The notes under the pieces are model-generated. The model was given only the letters and a program-made list of their open reading frames with translations. It was not told the DNA's origin and ran no database searches. From an uncultured Prevotella sp. (GTDB lineage: Bacteria > Bacteroidota > Bacteroidia > Bacteroidales > Bacteroidaceae), in contig UQPD01000020.1 of assembly GCA_900542795.1 (NCBI GenBank), forward strand, positions 1 through 23,984: a stretch of 23,984 nt of DNA. The letters run 5' to 3'. The translations under genes were made by a program, and so were the position numbers. This document shows, one piece after another, positions 1 to 7,345 of the stretch (position 1 is its first letter; each line of letters begins with the position of its first letter).

Positions 1-50
1 TACGAGATTACTACGCGTCTCGTGGGCTCGGAGATGTGTATAAGAGACAG
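1..50 (+). other. Illumina Nextera i7 adapter contamination (non-genomic)
   Basis: Bases 1-8 (TACGAGAT) match the end of the P7 flow-cell primer, 9-16 (TACTACGC) are an 8-base index, 17-31 (GTCTCGTGGGCTCGG) are the Nextera read-2 adapter, and 32-50 (AGATGTGTATAAGAGACAG) are the 19-bp Tn5 mosaic end. The order is exactly that of a Tn5-tagmented library molecule. From memory, the index is the reverse complement of Nextera XT index N719 (GCGTAGTA). This is residual adapter at a contig end, not a Tn5 element of the organism. Genomic sequence starts at base 51. Confidence 0.97.
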
Positions 51-188
51 TAACTGTAGGAACTATACAATACGACAATTCAATATAAACTAACTTTGAA
101 TACCTACTTATCAAATTCTGCGGAAGTTATTTTTTTGAACACTACTAAATAATACTAATGACATATAACCTTGACTGACCCACTTTTA

Positions 189-2168
189 CTATTTCACCAA
201 TACTATCTCACCAACTGTACATTCAATACGGTTGTCCTCCACCAAATCTTTAAGAGCTCTTTGCAATACATCAGAGCTGTAACCTGACTGCGAAAGGTCG
301 GATATGGAATAAAGACGACCATCTTTTATAAAGTCGAGCACATATTGTTTGGCATCTGCCACCTTTTCTTCTTCAGTAAGCTGAACCACATGCGATTCGT
401 GAGCTATACACACATCGCAATAACCACAATCAGGTCCATCATCATCAAAATAACGCAGCAAATAGCGACTACGACAAGTATCAGTTTCTGTAATATAGCC
501 AATCATCGCCTCCACTTGAGCCTTATAAATATCTCGACGTTGTTCGTATATTTCGGGCATAATGTCAACATACTGTGTGTCAATACGTCGCATCGTATAA
601 GTGATTTGTGGCGTATCCTTGTGCGGAATATAATTGATAACGCGCAATTGGGTGATATGGCGCAAACATTCGTATACCTGTTCTGCAGTCATGCCACACA
701 TTTCTCCCAAACGGTCTTCTTCAATCGTTACATAATCTGTAAAGAAACCACCATTTGTACGCATCAACACATTTAGCAACCTCTCTTCATCTTTATCCAG
801 ATAATTCACATTATAAAGTTCTTCGCGAGTAACCAAAAACATCATACGCGATGAATTCTCATCTTCCAAACTAAAGTGAATATATCCCGCACGCGTAAGC
901 AAGTTGAGTGCACTTACCAATGTCACAGGAAAATGATGAAACACATGACAAAAACGCCCTATGTTAAAATCAAAAGTACGTCCTTCAGCTTCACCCTCAG
1001 CTATTTGATAAAAGGACGCTAAGTCGGTATATACCTTACGAATATAAGCACGTTCGGGAAACATCTGTGGCAAATGCGATGTTAGCTTGCGCACATCATC
1101 TTTACCATACAACAAAACAGCATACGCAACCTGACCATCACGTCCCCCTCGTCCTGCCTCTTGAAAGTAAGCTTCCAAAGAGTCGGGTACATCCATGTGT
1201 ATAACTAAACGCACATCGGCTTTATCAATACCCATACCAAAGGCATTGGTAGCAACCATCACACGCTTATCTCCACGTTGCCACAAGGCTTGACGAGCAT
1301 CCTTGTCGAGCGAAGTTAATCCGGCATGATAATAGAGTGCACCAACTCCCTCATTTTCGAGCATTGTTGCCACATCGCGCGTACCCTGTCGAGAGCGGGT
1401 ATACACAATGGCCGAACCCTCTACGCAACGCAGTATATGCAGCAATTCTTGATCTTTATCAAGAGTTTTACGCACAATGTAATGTAAATTCTTACGCGCA
1501 AAACTCATTTTAAACGTCTCACTTCCTTCACGAAAGGCCAACTTCTCCTTAATATCCTCCACCACCGCAGGCGTAGCTGTTGCTGTTAATGCCAATATGG
1601 GGACAAGTGGAAAAAATTTTCGGATTTCTGCAATACGCAAATAGTGTGGACGAAAATCATATCCCCATTGCGAAATGCAGTGTGCCTCGTCCACTGTTAT
1701 AAAGCACACTTTCATTCGCTGTACCTTATTTAGAAAGATAGGAGTCGCCAAGCGTTCGGGCGAAACATACAAAAACTTATAGGCACCAAAAATAGCATTA
1801 TCAAGGTGCTTAAGCACTTCGGTCCGCGTTTGTCCCGAATAAATAGCCGCAGCCATTATGCCATGACGACGCAAATTTTGAACTTGATCTTTCATCAAAG
1901 CAATAAGAGGCGTCACAACAATACACAAACCTTCGGTAGCAAGCGCTGGTACCTGAAAAGTAATGCTTTTACCACCCCCTGTGGGCATTAAACCAAGCGT
2001 ATCATGCCCATTAGAAATGCTTTCGATTATCTGCAATTGTATGCCACGAAAGTCTGCATATCCCCAATAATTCCGCAAAATAGAACCCCACAACTTGCGG
2101 CGCTCGTCAGCTTGTGGCTGTTGTGCAGCAGATGTGGGGTTTATATGCGTGTTCATATTTGTATTCAT
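189..2168 (-). CDS. recQ: RecQ-family ATP-dependent DNA helicase
   Basis: A 659-residue superfamily 2 helicase that unwinds DNA 3' to 5' in recombinational repair, often feeding RecJ. Walker A is TGGGKS at residues 63-68 and the DEAH box is at 160-163 within VDEAHCISQWGYDFRP. Motif VI is QEAGRGGRDGQ. The zinc-cluster cysteines are 565, 581, 584 and 587, with the 16-3-3 spacing seen in E. coli RecQ. About 170 extra residues lie between the helicase core and the zinc cluster compared with E. coli, and no HRDC domain follows; a short winged-helix-like tail ends the protein. This resembles the shorter RecQ type I know from Bacteroidota. Met1 and Met5 are both possible starts. recJ lies just upstream on the same strand, so co-transcription through the 244-bp element between them is plausible. 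No TAnnTTTG promoter is visible directly before recQ. Confidence 0.95.
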   Translation of the reverse strand: MNTNMNTHINPTSAAQQPQADERRKLWGSILRNYWGYADFRGIQLQIIESISNGHDTLGLMPTGGGKSITFQVPALATEGLCIVVTPLIALMKDQVQNLRRHGIMAAAIYSGQTRTEVLKHLDNAIFGAYKFLYVSPERLATPIFLNKVQRMKVCFITVDEAHCISQWGYDFRPHYLRIAEIRKFFPLVPILALTATATPAVVEDIKEKLAFREGSETFKMSFARKNLHYIVRKTLDKDQELLHILRCVEGSAIVYTRSRQGTRDVATMLENEGVGALYYHAGLTSLDKDARQALWQRGDKRVMVATNAFGMGIDKADVRLVIHMDVPDSLEAYFQEAGRGGRDGQVAYAVLLYGKDDVRKLTSHLPQMFPERAYIRKVYTDLASFYQIAEGEAEGRTFDFNIGRFCHVFHHFPVTLVSALNLLTRAGYIHFSLEDENSSRMMFLVTREELYNVNYLDKDEERLLNVLMRTNGGFFTDYVTIEEDRLGEMCGMTAEQVYECLRHITQLRVINYIPHKDTPQITYTMRRIDTQYVDIMPEIYEQRRDIYKAQVEAMIGYITETDTCRSRYLLRYFDDDGPDCGYCDVCIAHESHVVQLTEEEKVADAKQYVLDFIKDGRLYSISDLSQSGYSSDVLQRALKDLVEDNRIECTVGEIVLVK

Positions 2169-2180
2169 GCCAATGTTTTT

Positions 2181-2424
2181 AGGGTGGTTCTAATAATTCT
2201 GATAAGTTGATTTGTGTCCTATCGTATGTGTATTTTTGTTAGTGAACGAAGGAGCATAGCGGGCTATGTGACTGAGCGAACTGACAAACATGGTGCAAGG
2301 CGAATGCAATCAAACATGTTTGAATTGCTGAGCCGCAGCCCATGTTCTCAAAGAAAGAAGACACATGCGAGAGGGCGCAAAGCAACTATCAGAATTTTAA
2401 AATCAGAATTTTTAGAACCACCCT
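2181..2424. mobile_element. MITE-like element with 23-bp terminal inverted repeats
   Basis: The left end (2181-2203, beginning AGGGTGGTTCTAATAATT) and the reverse complement of the right end (2402-2424, beginning AGGGTGGTTCTAAAAATT) match over 23 bases with one difference. The 244-bp element lies exactly between the recJ stop and the recQ start. Inside are a near-perfect hairpin at 2306-2328 centred on the 12-base palindrome CAAACATGTTTG (2311-2322), and a direct repeat of ATCAGAATTTT at 2388-2398 and 2402-2412. No convincing open reading frame is present and no clear target-site duplication flanks it. A 16-base exact copy of its end recurs at 6551-6566. The structure fits a miniature inverted-repeat transposable element, or another structured intergenic repeat. 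The family is not identified. Confidence 0.65.
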
Positions 2425-2428
2425 CTAA

Positions 2429-4147
2429 TTATTGACAAGGTTTAATGTCGTCTATTTGCAACTGCACTTCACCGCGTTTGTGTGTGTTTTCTTCAATTGT
2501 ATAACAAATGTCGAAAGCGCGTTTGGTCTTGATGTAGCGTGCCTGCGAACTTTGTCCAAAAGCTATGCCGTTCATCACATTATTACTCTTATTGTCTACG
2601 AGTTCAAGCTTAATGTGCTCTTGTCCACGTCCCACAACCTTACTTGTGCCATAATCATACACACGCTTGGTACAGAATATAGGTTTAGGATTACAAGGAC
2701 CAAAAGGAGCAAACTTGCGTAATTGTTGATAAAAGCGGAAAGTTACATCCTTAAAGTCGAGCATTGCATCAATGTCAAGACTTGCCTCAGTTTGTTCATC
2801 GAGAATATGCTCTGCAACATAGTCTTCGAAACGACGGCTAAATTCCTCAACATGTTCAACTGGCATTGTCAGACCAGCTGCATAAGTGTGTCCGCCAAAA
2901 TTTTCCAAAAGGTCTTGACAGCTCTGCACAGCCTTATACACATCAAAGCCCGAAACCGAACGTGCCGAACCTGTTGCCATACCTTCAGAACGCGTAAGCA
3001 CCACTGCAGGACGATAGTATTGCTCTGTCAGTCGCGAAGCTACTATACCTATCACGCCTTTGTGCCAATCTTCGTTATAAATAACAATGCTGCGTCGCTG
3101 GTCAAGTTCAGGCAAGTCGCGCACTTGTTCCACTGCTTCCTCTGTCATTTGCTTATCAAGATCCTTACGAGCTTCGTTATAGAGGTTGATGCGACCAGCC
3201 TTCTCTAATGCACCTGGGTAATCCTTTTCAACAAGCAATTCCACTGCTTCACGTCCATTTTGCATACGTCCCGAAGCATTGATGCGTGGACCAATCTTAA
3301 AGATAATGTCGTTCATCGTCAACTCTCGGTCAGCCAATCCGCAAACTTCAATGATTGCTTGCAGTCCAATACTTGGATTTGAATTTAAGCAGCGCAAACC
3401 ATGATAAGCCAAAATGCGATTTTCGCCCATCACGGGCACGATGTCCGAAGCAATGCTTACTGCACAAAGGTCGAGGAGCGATGTAAGTTTGTTAAACTCA
3501 ATGCCATTACTCTCGGCAAAAGCTTGCATAAATTTAAACCCAACTCCACAACCCGAAAGATTTACGTCGGGATAATGATTGTCGAGTTGTTTGGGGTTAA
3601 GAATTGCCACTGCACAAGGCAATTCTTCATCGGGCACATGATGATCGCAGATAATAAAGTCAATGCCCAAACTCTTAGCATAGGCTATTTCCTCCACCGC
3701 TTTAATACCACAATCGAGCACTATAATCAGCCCAACACCTGTTTGTGCAGCAAAATCCACTCCTTTTTTTGAAATACCGTACCCTTCTTCATATCGATCA
3801 GGAATGTAGAAGTCGATGTTGGAGTAAAACTGTTGCAAAAACTTATAAACCAATGCCACAGCTGTACATCCATCCACATCATAGTCTCCATAAACGAGCA
3901 CGCGTTCCTTGCGTCCCATCGCCTCGTTTAGTCGGTCAACCGCTTTATGCATTCCATCCATTAAGAATGGGTCGTGCAACCCTGTGAGTTGCGGTCGGAA
4001 GAAATGGCGTGCCTCCTGTTCCGTACATATGCCCCTCTCAAAAAGCAGCTTGCCCAAAGCTGGGTGAATGCCCACCTCCTTTGCTAGCTTTGCTTCTGCG
4101 GCAGCCGTAGCCGCGTCGGGAGCTTCGTAGTTCCATTTGTAGTTCAT
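2429..4147 (-). CDS. recJ: Single-stranded-DNA-specific exonuclease RecJ
   Basis: A 572-residue DHH-family 5'-3' exonuclease acting on single-stranded DNA in RecF-pathway recombination, mismatch repair and base-excision repair. The DHH domain shows GDYDVDG at residues 87-93, DCG at 145-147, and the family signature ICDHHVPDEELP with DHH at 168-170; GPRINASGRM follows. The DHHA1 part carries GIVASRL and ENFGGHTYAAGL. Length is close to the usual 560-580 residues and the ATG at 4147 gives a full N-terminus. It is transcribed towards recQ, and the pairing suits their known cooperation (inference). The stop codon is 5 bases from the terminal repeat of the element that follows. Confidence 0.97.
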   Translation of the reverse strand: MNYKWNYEAPDAATAAAEAKLAKEVGIHPALGKLLFERGICTEQEARHFFRPQLTGLHDPFLMDGMHKAVDRLNEAMGRKERVLVYGDYDVDGCTAVALVYKFLQQFYSNIDFYIPDRYEEGYGISKKGVDFAAQTGVGLIIVLDCGIKAVEEIAYAKSLGIDFIICDHHVPDEELPCAVAILNPKQLDNHYPDVNLSGCGVGFKFMQAFAESNGIEFNKLTSLLDLCAVSIASDIVPVMGENRILAYHGLRCLNSNPSIGLQAIIEVCGLADRELTMNDIIFKIGPRINASGRMQNGREAVELLVEKDYPGALEKAGRINLYNEARKDLDKQMTEEAVEQVRDLPELDQRRSIVIYNEDWHKGVIGIVASRLTEQYYRPAVVLTRSEGMATGSARSVSGFDVYKAVQSCQDLLENFGGHTYAAGLTMPVEHVEEFSRRFEDYVAEHILDEQTEASLDIDAMLDFKDVTFRFYQQLRKFAPFGPCNPKPIFCTKRVYDYGTSKVVGRGQEHIKLELVDNKSNNVMNGIAFGQSSQARYIKTKRAFDICYTIEENTHKRGEVQLQIDDIKPCQ

Positions 4148-4372
4148 GCCTATATGTCATTTTTATTTTTTTTCGTGAGAATATATGGGATATTTTTAGG
4201 TAACTACACAAGCGTAGCTACCTACTACCCCAATTTAGCTTGCTAAGTTAGCCAAAAAACATGACATAGGCTGCACGATAGGCTCGCTATTTTATTTTTG
4301 CTTCGTTTTTATTACGTTTTTAAGTCTTTTTCTAAAAGTGTTGCGCAAGTTAGACAATTCGACACTACACTC

Positions 4373-4565
4373 GCCTTGCACTACTTTGCTTCGCCAAGTT
4401 AGGCGGCGGCTCGGTAATACAAAATAAAAAACCTTTGGCTTTTTATTTTGTATTGCCGAGCCTTGCACTACTTTGCTTCGCCAAGTTAGGCGGCGGCTCG
4501 GCAATACAAAATAAAAAACCTTTGGCTTTTTATTTTGTATTGCGCTCGCCTTGCACTAACTTTGC
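4373..4565. repeat. Tandem direct repeat, 87-bp period, each unit a large hairpin
   Basis: Unit 1 starts at 4373 (GCCTTGCACTACTTTGC), unit 2 at 4460, and a partial third unit at 4548 (GCCTTGCACTAACTTTGC). Each full unit contains an inverted repeat. In unit 1 the arms are 4408-4430 and 4440-4462: 23 pairs including one G-T, around a 9-base loop. In unit 2 the arms are 4495-4517 and 4527-4543, giving 17 pairs next to the same loop. The two full units are almost identical. The partial unit has one extra A that creates TAACTTTG, a canonical Bacteroidota -7 box, right before the next gene. Confidence 0.9.
4534..4564 (+). promoter_or_regulatory. Bacteroidota-type promoter of the 4569 gene-prmA unit
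   Basis: The -33 element TTTG is at 4534-4537 inside the last hairpin arm, a 19-base spacer follows, and the -7 element TAACTTTG is at 4557-4564. The start codon at 4569 is only 5 bases beyond the -7 box, so transcription would begin at or near the ATG, giving a leaderless or nearly leaderless mRNA. Confidence 0.65.
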
Positions 4566-4568
4566 ACC

Positions 4569-4862
4569 ATGTATCAAAAATTTATTATAAATCAAGATGG
4601 CGTACTGAAGTTCGGACACGTTTATCTACATCGCGAACTGCTTTCACCAGGCGAAAACTGCCCCTATGGCGGTGGCGTGTGGAAAATTGACGAAAGCCGT
4701 GGAGCTATTTTACTCTTTGGACGATCGTTCGACTTTGGTAAACCTGATTTTTACCACCTACACCGCATTGATTGGACGGGGGTAGGAGGAAAAGAACGCC
4801 CACTTATTTACCAACCTCGTTGGCCCGACGACTCTATCGAAATTCCTATTATGGTTTATTAG
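4569..4862 (+). CDS. Conserved hypothetical protein upstream of prmA
   Basis: A 97-residue protein that I do not recognise as a named family. It has no signal peptide and no membrane segment. It is rich in aromatic residues and glycine (YGGGVWKIDE, LLFGRSFDFGKPDFYHLHRIDWTG), with a PRWPDDSIEIPI tail, suggesting a small globular beta-rich protein. It is a likely real gene because it starts directly after a canonical promoter, its codon use resembles that of prmA, and only 38 bases separate its stop from the prmA start. The shared promoter implies co-transcription with prmA. Function unknown. Confidence 0.75.
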   Translation: MYQKFIINQDGVLKFGHVYLHRELLSPGENCPYGGGVWKIDESRGAILLFGRSFDFGKPDFYHLHRIDWTGVGGKERPLIYQPRWPDDSIEIPIMVY

Positions 4863-4900
4863 AGCGAGGAGAAAAGCTTTAACACGTAACAAATAACACC

Positions 4901-5824
4901 ATGCAATATTTAGAATTTACATTTACCACACGTCCTGCTACCGAAGCCGTACAAGACGTGCTCTCTGCTGTTTTAGCAGAAATTGGCTTTGATAGTTTTG
5001 TGCATACCGATGAACTCGACCGTCCAGCACTTACACATTGTGCCAATCCTGAAGAACCTACGTTCGAGGATAAAAAGGACGAAGACCATTTTCAATGCTA
5101 CATTCAAAAAACCCTCTATGATGAAAAAGCTTTGAAAGAAGCAGTTGAAAACTTCCCCCTTCCCGATGTAGAGATTTCATATAATATGGTAGAAGCTGAG
5201 GACAAGGATTGGAACGAAGAATGGGAGAAAAACTACTTTAAGCCCCTTGTTGTAGATGGTTGCTGCGTTATTTCGAGCACTTTCCACACTGATGTTCCAG
5301 AAGCCGAATACAGCATCACTATCAATCCGCAAATGTCGTTTGGCACAGGTCATCACGCTACAACATCGCAAATGATTAGCCGTTTGCTCACCGACGACAT
5401 CACAGGTCTTAACGTACTCGACATGGGTTGTGGCACAAGCATTCTTGCCATCTTAGCTCGCATGCGCGGTGCTGCACACTGCTTAGGCATTGATGTGGAC
5501 GAATGGTGCGTAAAGAACTCACGCGAGAATATCCAACTCAATCACCTCGATGGCATCGATGTGGAACTTGGCGATGCTTCCTCACTTGCAGGTCAAGGTC
5601 CATTCGACCTTGTTATTGCCAACATCAACCTGGGCATTCTGCTCAATGACTTGAAACACTATGTGCCTTGCATGAAGCCTGGAGCTTACATCTATATGAG
5701 CGGATTCTATGACACGGATATTCCCCAACTCGTAGCTGAAGCAGAACGCCAAGGCTTAAAGCTCACCGATGAACATGTGTTGGATGGTTGGGCATGCTTG
5801 AAGTTGCAAAAAATTGAGGCATAA
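4901..5824 (+). CDS. prmA: Ribosomal protein L11 methyltransferase PrmA
   Basis: A 307-residue SAM-dependent methyltransferase that trimethylates ribosomal protein L11. The N-terminal substrate-recognition region is followed by the family signature PQMSFGTGHHATT (143-155), the SAM-binding motif DMGCGTSILAILA (174-186), an acidic residue for SAM ribose in LGIDVDEW (195-202), and the catalytic-loop-type motif NINLGILL (241-248). Length is typical. It follows the small 4569 gene in the same direction and ends just before a strong bidirectional terminator. Confidence 0.95.
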   Translation: MQYLEFTFTTRPATEAVQDVLSAVLAEIGFDSFVHTDELDRPALTHCANPEEPTFEDKKDEDHFQCYIQKTLYDEKALKEAVENFPLPDVEISYNMVEAEDKDWNEEWEKNYFKPLVVDGCCVISSTFHTDVPEAEYSITINPQMSFGTGHHATTSQMISRLLTDDITGLNVLDMGCGTSILAILARMRGAAHCLGIDVDEWCVKNSRENIQLNHLDGIDVELGDASSLAGQGPFDLVIANINLGILLNDLKHYVPCMKPGAYIYMSGFYDTDIPQLVAEAERQGLKLTDEHVLDGWACLKLQKIEA

Positions 5825-5837
5825 ATTGTCCCCCTAT

Positions 5838-5889
5838 AAAAAAACATGAATGTGCAGAAGGCTTACTTTCTGCACATTCATGTTTTTTT
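5838..5889. terminator. Bidirectional intrinsic terminator between prmA and rsmD
   Basis: A perfect 22-bp stem (5838-5859 with 5868-5889) around an 8-base loop. The stem begins with seven A and ends with seven T, so a G/C-containing stem followed by a U-run is read from either strand. It lies between the convergent genes prmA (ends 5824) and rsmD (ends 5945) and should terminate both. Confidence 0.92.
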
Positions 5890-5944
5890 ATAATTGGTAT
5901 TCAAGATTGGTTCGTTTAGAACACCTACTTACTATTCCAAAACC

Positions 5945-6481
5945 TTAGGCCTTTCTGAAGAAGCTAAAGTTTACACTACCATAAGCACGATGTTCCACAA
6001 AATCAGGACGATCGCTAAAATCATAGTTCTTGCCATGTTCTAACACGAAGAGTCCACCTTCAGCCAACAAAGCCGACTGCATCACTCGGTCGGGCAACTC
6101 CCCTAATTCGGGCAAAGCATAAGGTGGGTCAGCAAAAACCAAGTCAAACGATTGTCCACAACGTTCTATAAAGCGTAAGGCATCGCCACACATCGGTGTC
6201 CAAGCCTCATCGCCCAATGTACGCTGACACTGTTGAATGAAAGCAAAGTGCTTACGATCTTTTTCAACAGTCACTACACGCTGACAACCACGCGACACCA
6301 ACTCAAGTGAAATGCTACCCGTCCCCCCAAAAAGATCGAGCGCTGAACATTCCTCAAAATCGACGTATGCACGCAACACATTAAAGAGATTTTCTTTAGC
6401 AAAGTCTGTTGTCGGTCGTGCCTTAAACGATCGAGGCACTTCAAAATGGCGTCCTTTATATATACCTGTAATAATACGCAT
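5945..6481 (-). CDS. rsmD: 16S rRNA (guanine(966)-N(2))-methyltransferase RsmD
   Basis: A 178-residue class I methyltransferase that modifies G966 of 16S rRNA. It starts MRIITGIYKGRHF, typical of the family, has the ARPTTDFAKENLFN segment (21-34), SAM-binding motif DLFGGTGSISLE (49-60) and the N2-guanine catalytic motif DPPY (118-121). Length matches the family (about 180). It is the last gene of the leftward DUF4250-VanZ-DUF3822-rsmD group, 84 bases after the DUF3822 stop, in a gap that carries one end of the repeat seen between recJ and recQ. Confidence 0.93.
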   Translation of the reverse strand: MRIITGIYKGRHFEVPRSFKARPTTDFAKENLFNVLRAYVDFEECSALDLFGGTGSISLELVSRGCQRVVTVEKDRKHFAFIQQCQRTLGDEAWTPMCGDALRFIERCGQSFDLVFADPPYALPELGELPDRVMQSALLAEGGLFVLEHGKNYDFSDRPDFVEHRAYGSVNFSFFRKA

Positions 6482-6550
6482 GATTGTAAAGATAATTTTT
6501 CAATGAATGTTTCTGAATTGCTTTTTTTAGAAAGTTATTCAAAAAAAATT

Positions 6551-6566
6551 TTTTTAGAACCACCCT
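6551..6566. repeat. Solo copy of the MITE-like terminal repeat
   Basis: TTTTTAGAACCACCCT is identical to the right end of the recJ-recQ element (2409-2424). Its outermost base is the last base of the DUF3822 stop codon (stop at 6566-6568 on the minus strand). No opposite end is found in the following 84 bases, so it is a remnant or an independent short motif. AT-rich low-complexity sequence lies alongside (6520-6555). Confidence 0.6.
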
Positions 6567-7345
6567 TATTTGAGCAAGGCACACATCAAGTCGTAAGGAA
6601 CCTCGTCGGTAGTCGACACAATATTGCGATTAAACTCGGCTGAAGGAACTACGGGATAAACACGCGCAGCATACTTTTGCAATTCCTCAATCACTGGGTC
6701 GCGTAACAAGGGCGACCCCGCCACAAATATGGGCAATTCATTTACCTTTAAAGCTAAGTGACGTGCCAAGTTAAACACATAATAGTCTACATCAGTCAAC
6801 GTACGAACTGTGTAAGTGTTGAGCATCACCAAATGACTGTCTTCAAGCACCAACACATCTATAACTCCGTCATGAGTGTGTACAAACAAACGTTTGCCAT
6901 TGGTTGTACCCAAACCTTTTTTTGCAAAATGTTGTACCACAGGCGTAAGGGCTGCAGTATAACGTACCTCACCAAACGTTTCCTCAAGCGTGCGACAAGT
7001 ATTTTCATTTAAAGCAAAGAGGAACACAGCATTCGATGCAGGCACTGTGTCGTAGAACACACGTTGCTTCTCAATTTGATCGAAACAAAATTTATGAGTA
7101 ATGTCTACATCCTCCTCCTGAAACTCTGCCAACGGCACAGGCGTAACGGGTGCATTTACATACACCTCCACACGGTCGTAGGGTTGCTTTAACATTTCTA
7201 CTTGCTGCATTGCCGAGCGCAAATTCACCGTGAGTGATACTTGCGGACGTACGTGGTAAGGTTGAAAGTCAAAGGTTGGAGGATTACCTGCCTCGTAACG
7301 TGCGAAACAGATATCAGTGTCAGATATGCGTAGGTGTAAGTTCAC
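6566..7345 (-). CDS. DUF3822 family protein
   Basis: A 259-residue cytoplasmic protein resembling the DUF3822 family of Bacteroidota, commonly found beside rsmD; I recall this from the family and genome context rather than from a search. The protein alternates beta-strand-like segments in a pattern reminiscent of actin/Hsp70-like folds (LHLRISDTDICFARYE at the start, LFVHTHDGVIDVLVLE in the middle), but no nucleotide-binding signature is obvious. The start codon is GTG at 7345-7343; its G is the last base of the TAG stop of the upstream VanZ-like gene, which implies translational coupling. Molecular function unknown. Confidence 0.75.
   Translation of the reverse strand: MNLHLRISDTDICFARYEAGNPPTFDFQPYHVRPQVSLTVNLRSAMQQVEMLKQPYDRVEVYVNAPVTPVPLAEFQEEDVDITHKFCFDQIEKQRVFYDTVPASNAVFLFALNENTCRTLEETFGEVRYTAALTPVVQHFAKKGLGTTNGKRLFVHTHDGVIDVLVLEDSHLVMLNTYTVRTLTDVDYYVFNLARHLALKVNELPIFVAGSPLLRDPVIEELQKYAARVYPVVPSAEFNRNIVSTTDEVPYDLMCALLK

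Larger units (their letters stand above)
4148..4568. other. 421-bp divergent intergenic region, hairpin- and repeat-rich
   Basis: The gap between recJ (leftward) and the small gene at 4569 (rightward). From the recJ side it holds an AT-rich stretch, a 9-position stem-loop at 4199-4222 with one A/C mismatch and a 6-base loop, and small palindromes such as GCTAAGTTAGC at 4242-4252. After that come the tandem 87-bp hairpin repeats and the promoter of the rightward gene. I could not identify a clear TAnnTTTG promoter for recJ; TAACTTAG on the minus strand (4243-4250) is one base off. Confidence 0.75.

Noticed and set aside
32..50. Tn5 transposon end in the genome
   Set aside because: The 19-bp mosaic end is contiguous with the Nextera adapter, an index and the P7 primer end, so it is library sequence.
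51..188. Promoter or gene after recQ (TAACTTTG at 92-99)
   Set aside because: There is no TTTG at the right distance, no reading frame follows, and the sequence is simply AT-rich downstream DNA.
4292..4504. A 70-residue minus-strand reading frame with a repeated PSRRLTWRSKVVQG segment
   Set aside because: It is a translation of the 87-bp hairpin repeat. The peptide repeat follows the DNA repeat, and no promoter or homologous domain supports it.
4373..4565. CRISPR array
   Set aside because: Only two and a fraction units occur, the whole 87-bp period is repeated with no variable spacers, and no cas genes are present.
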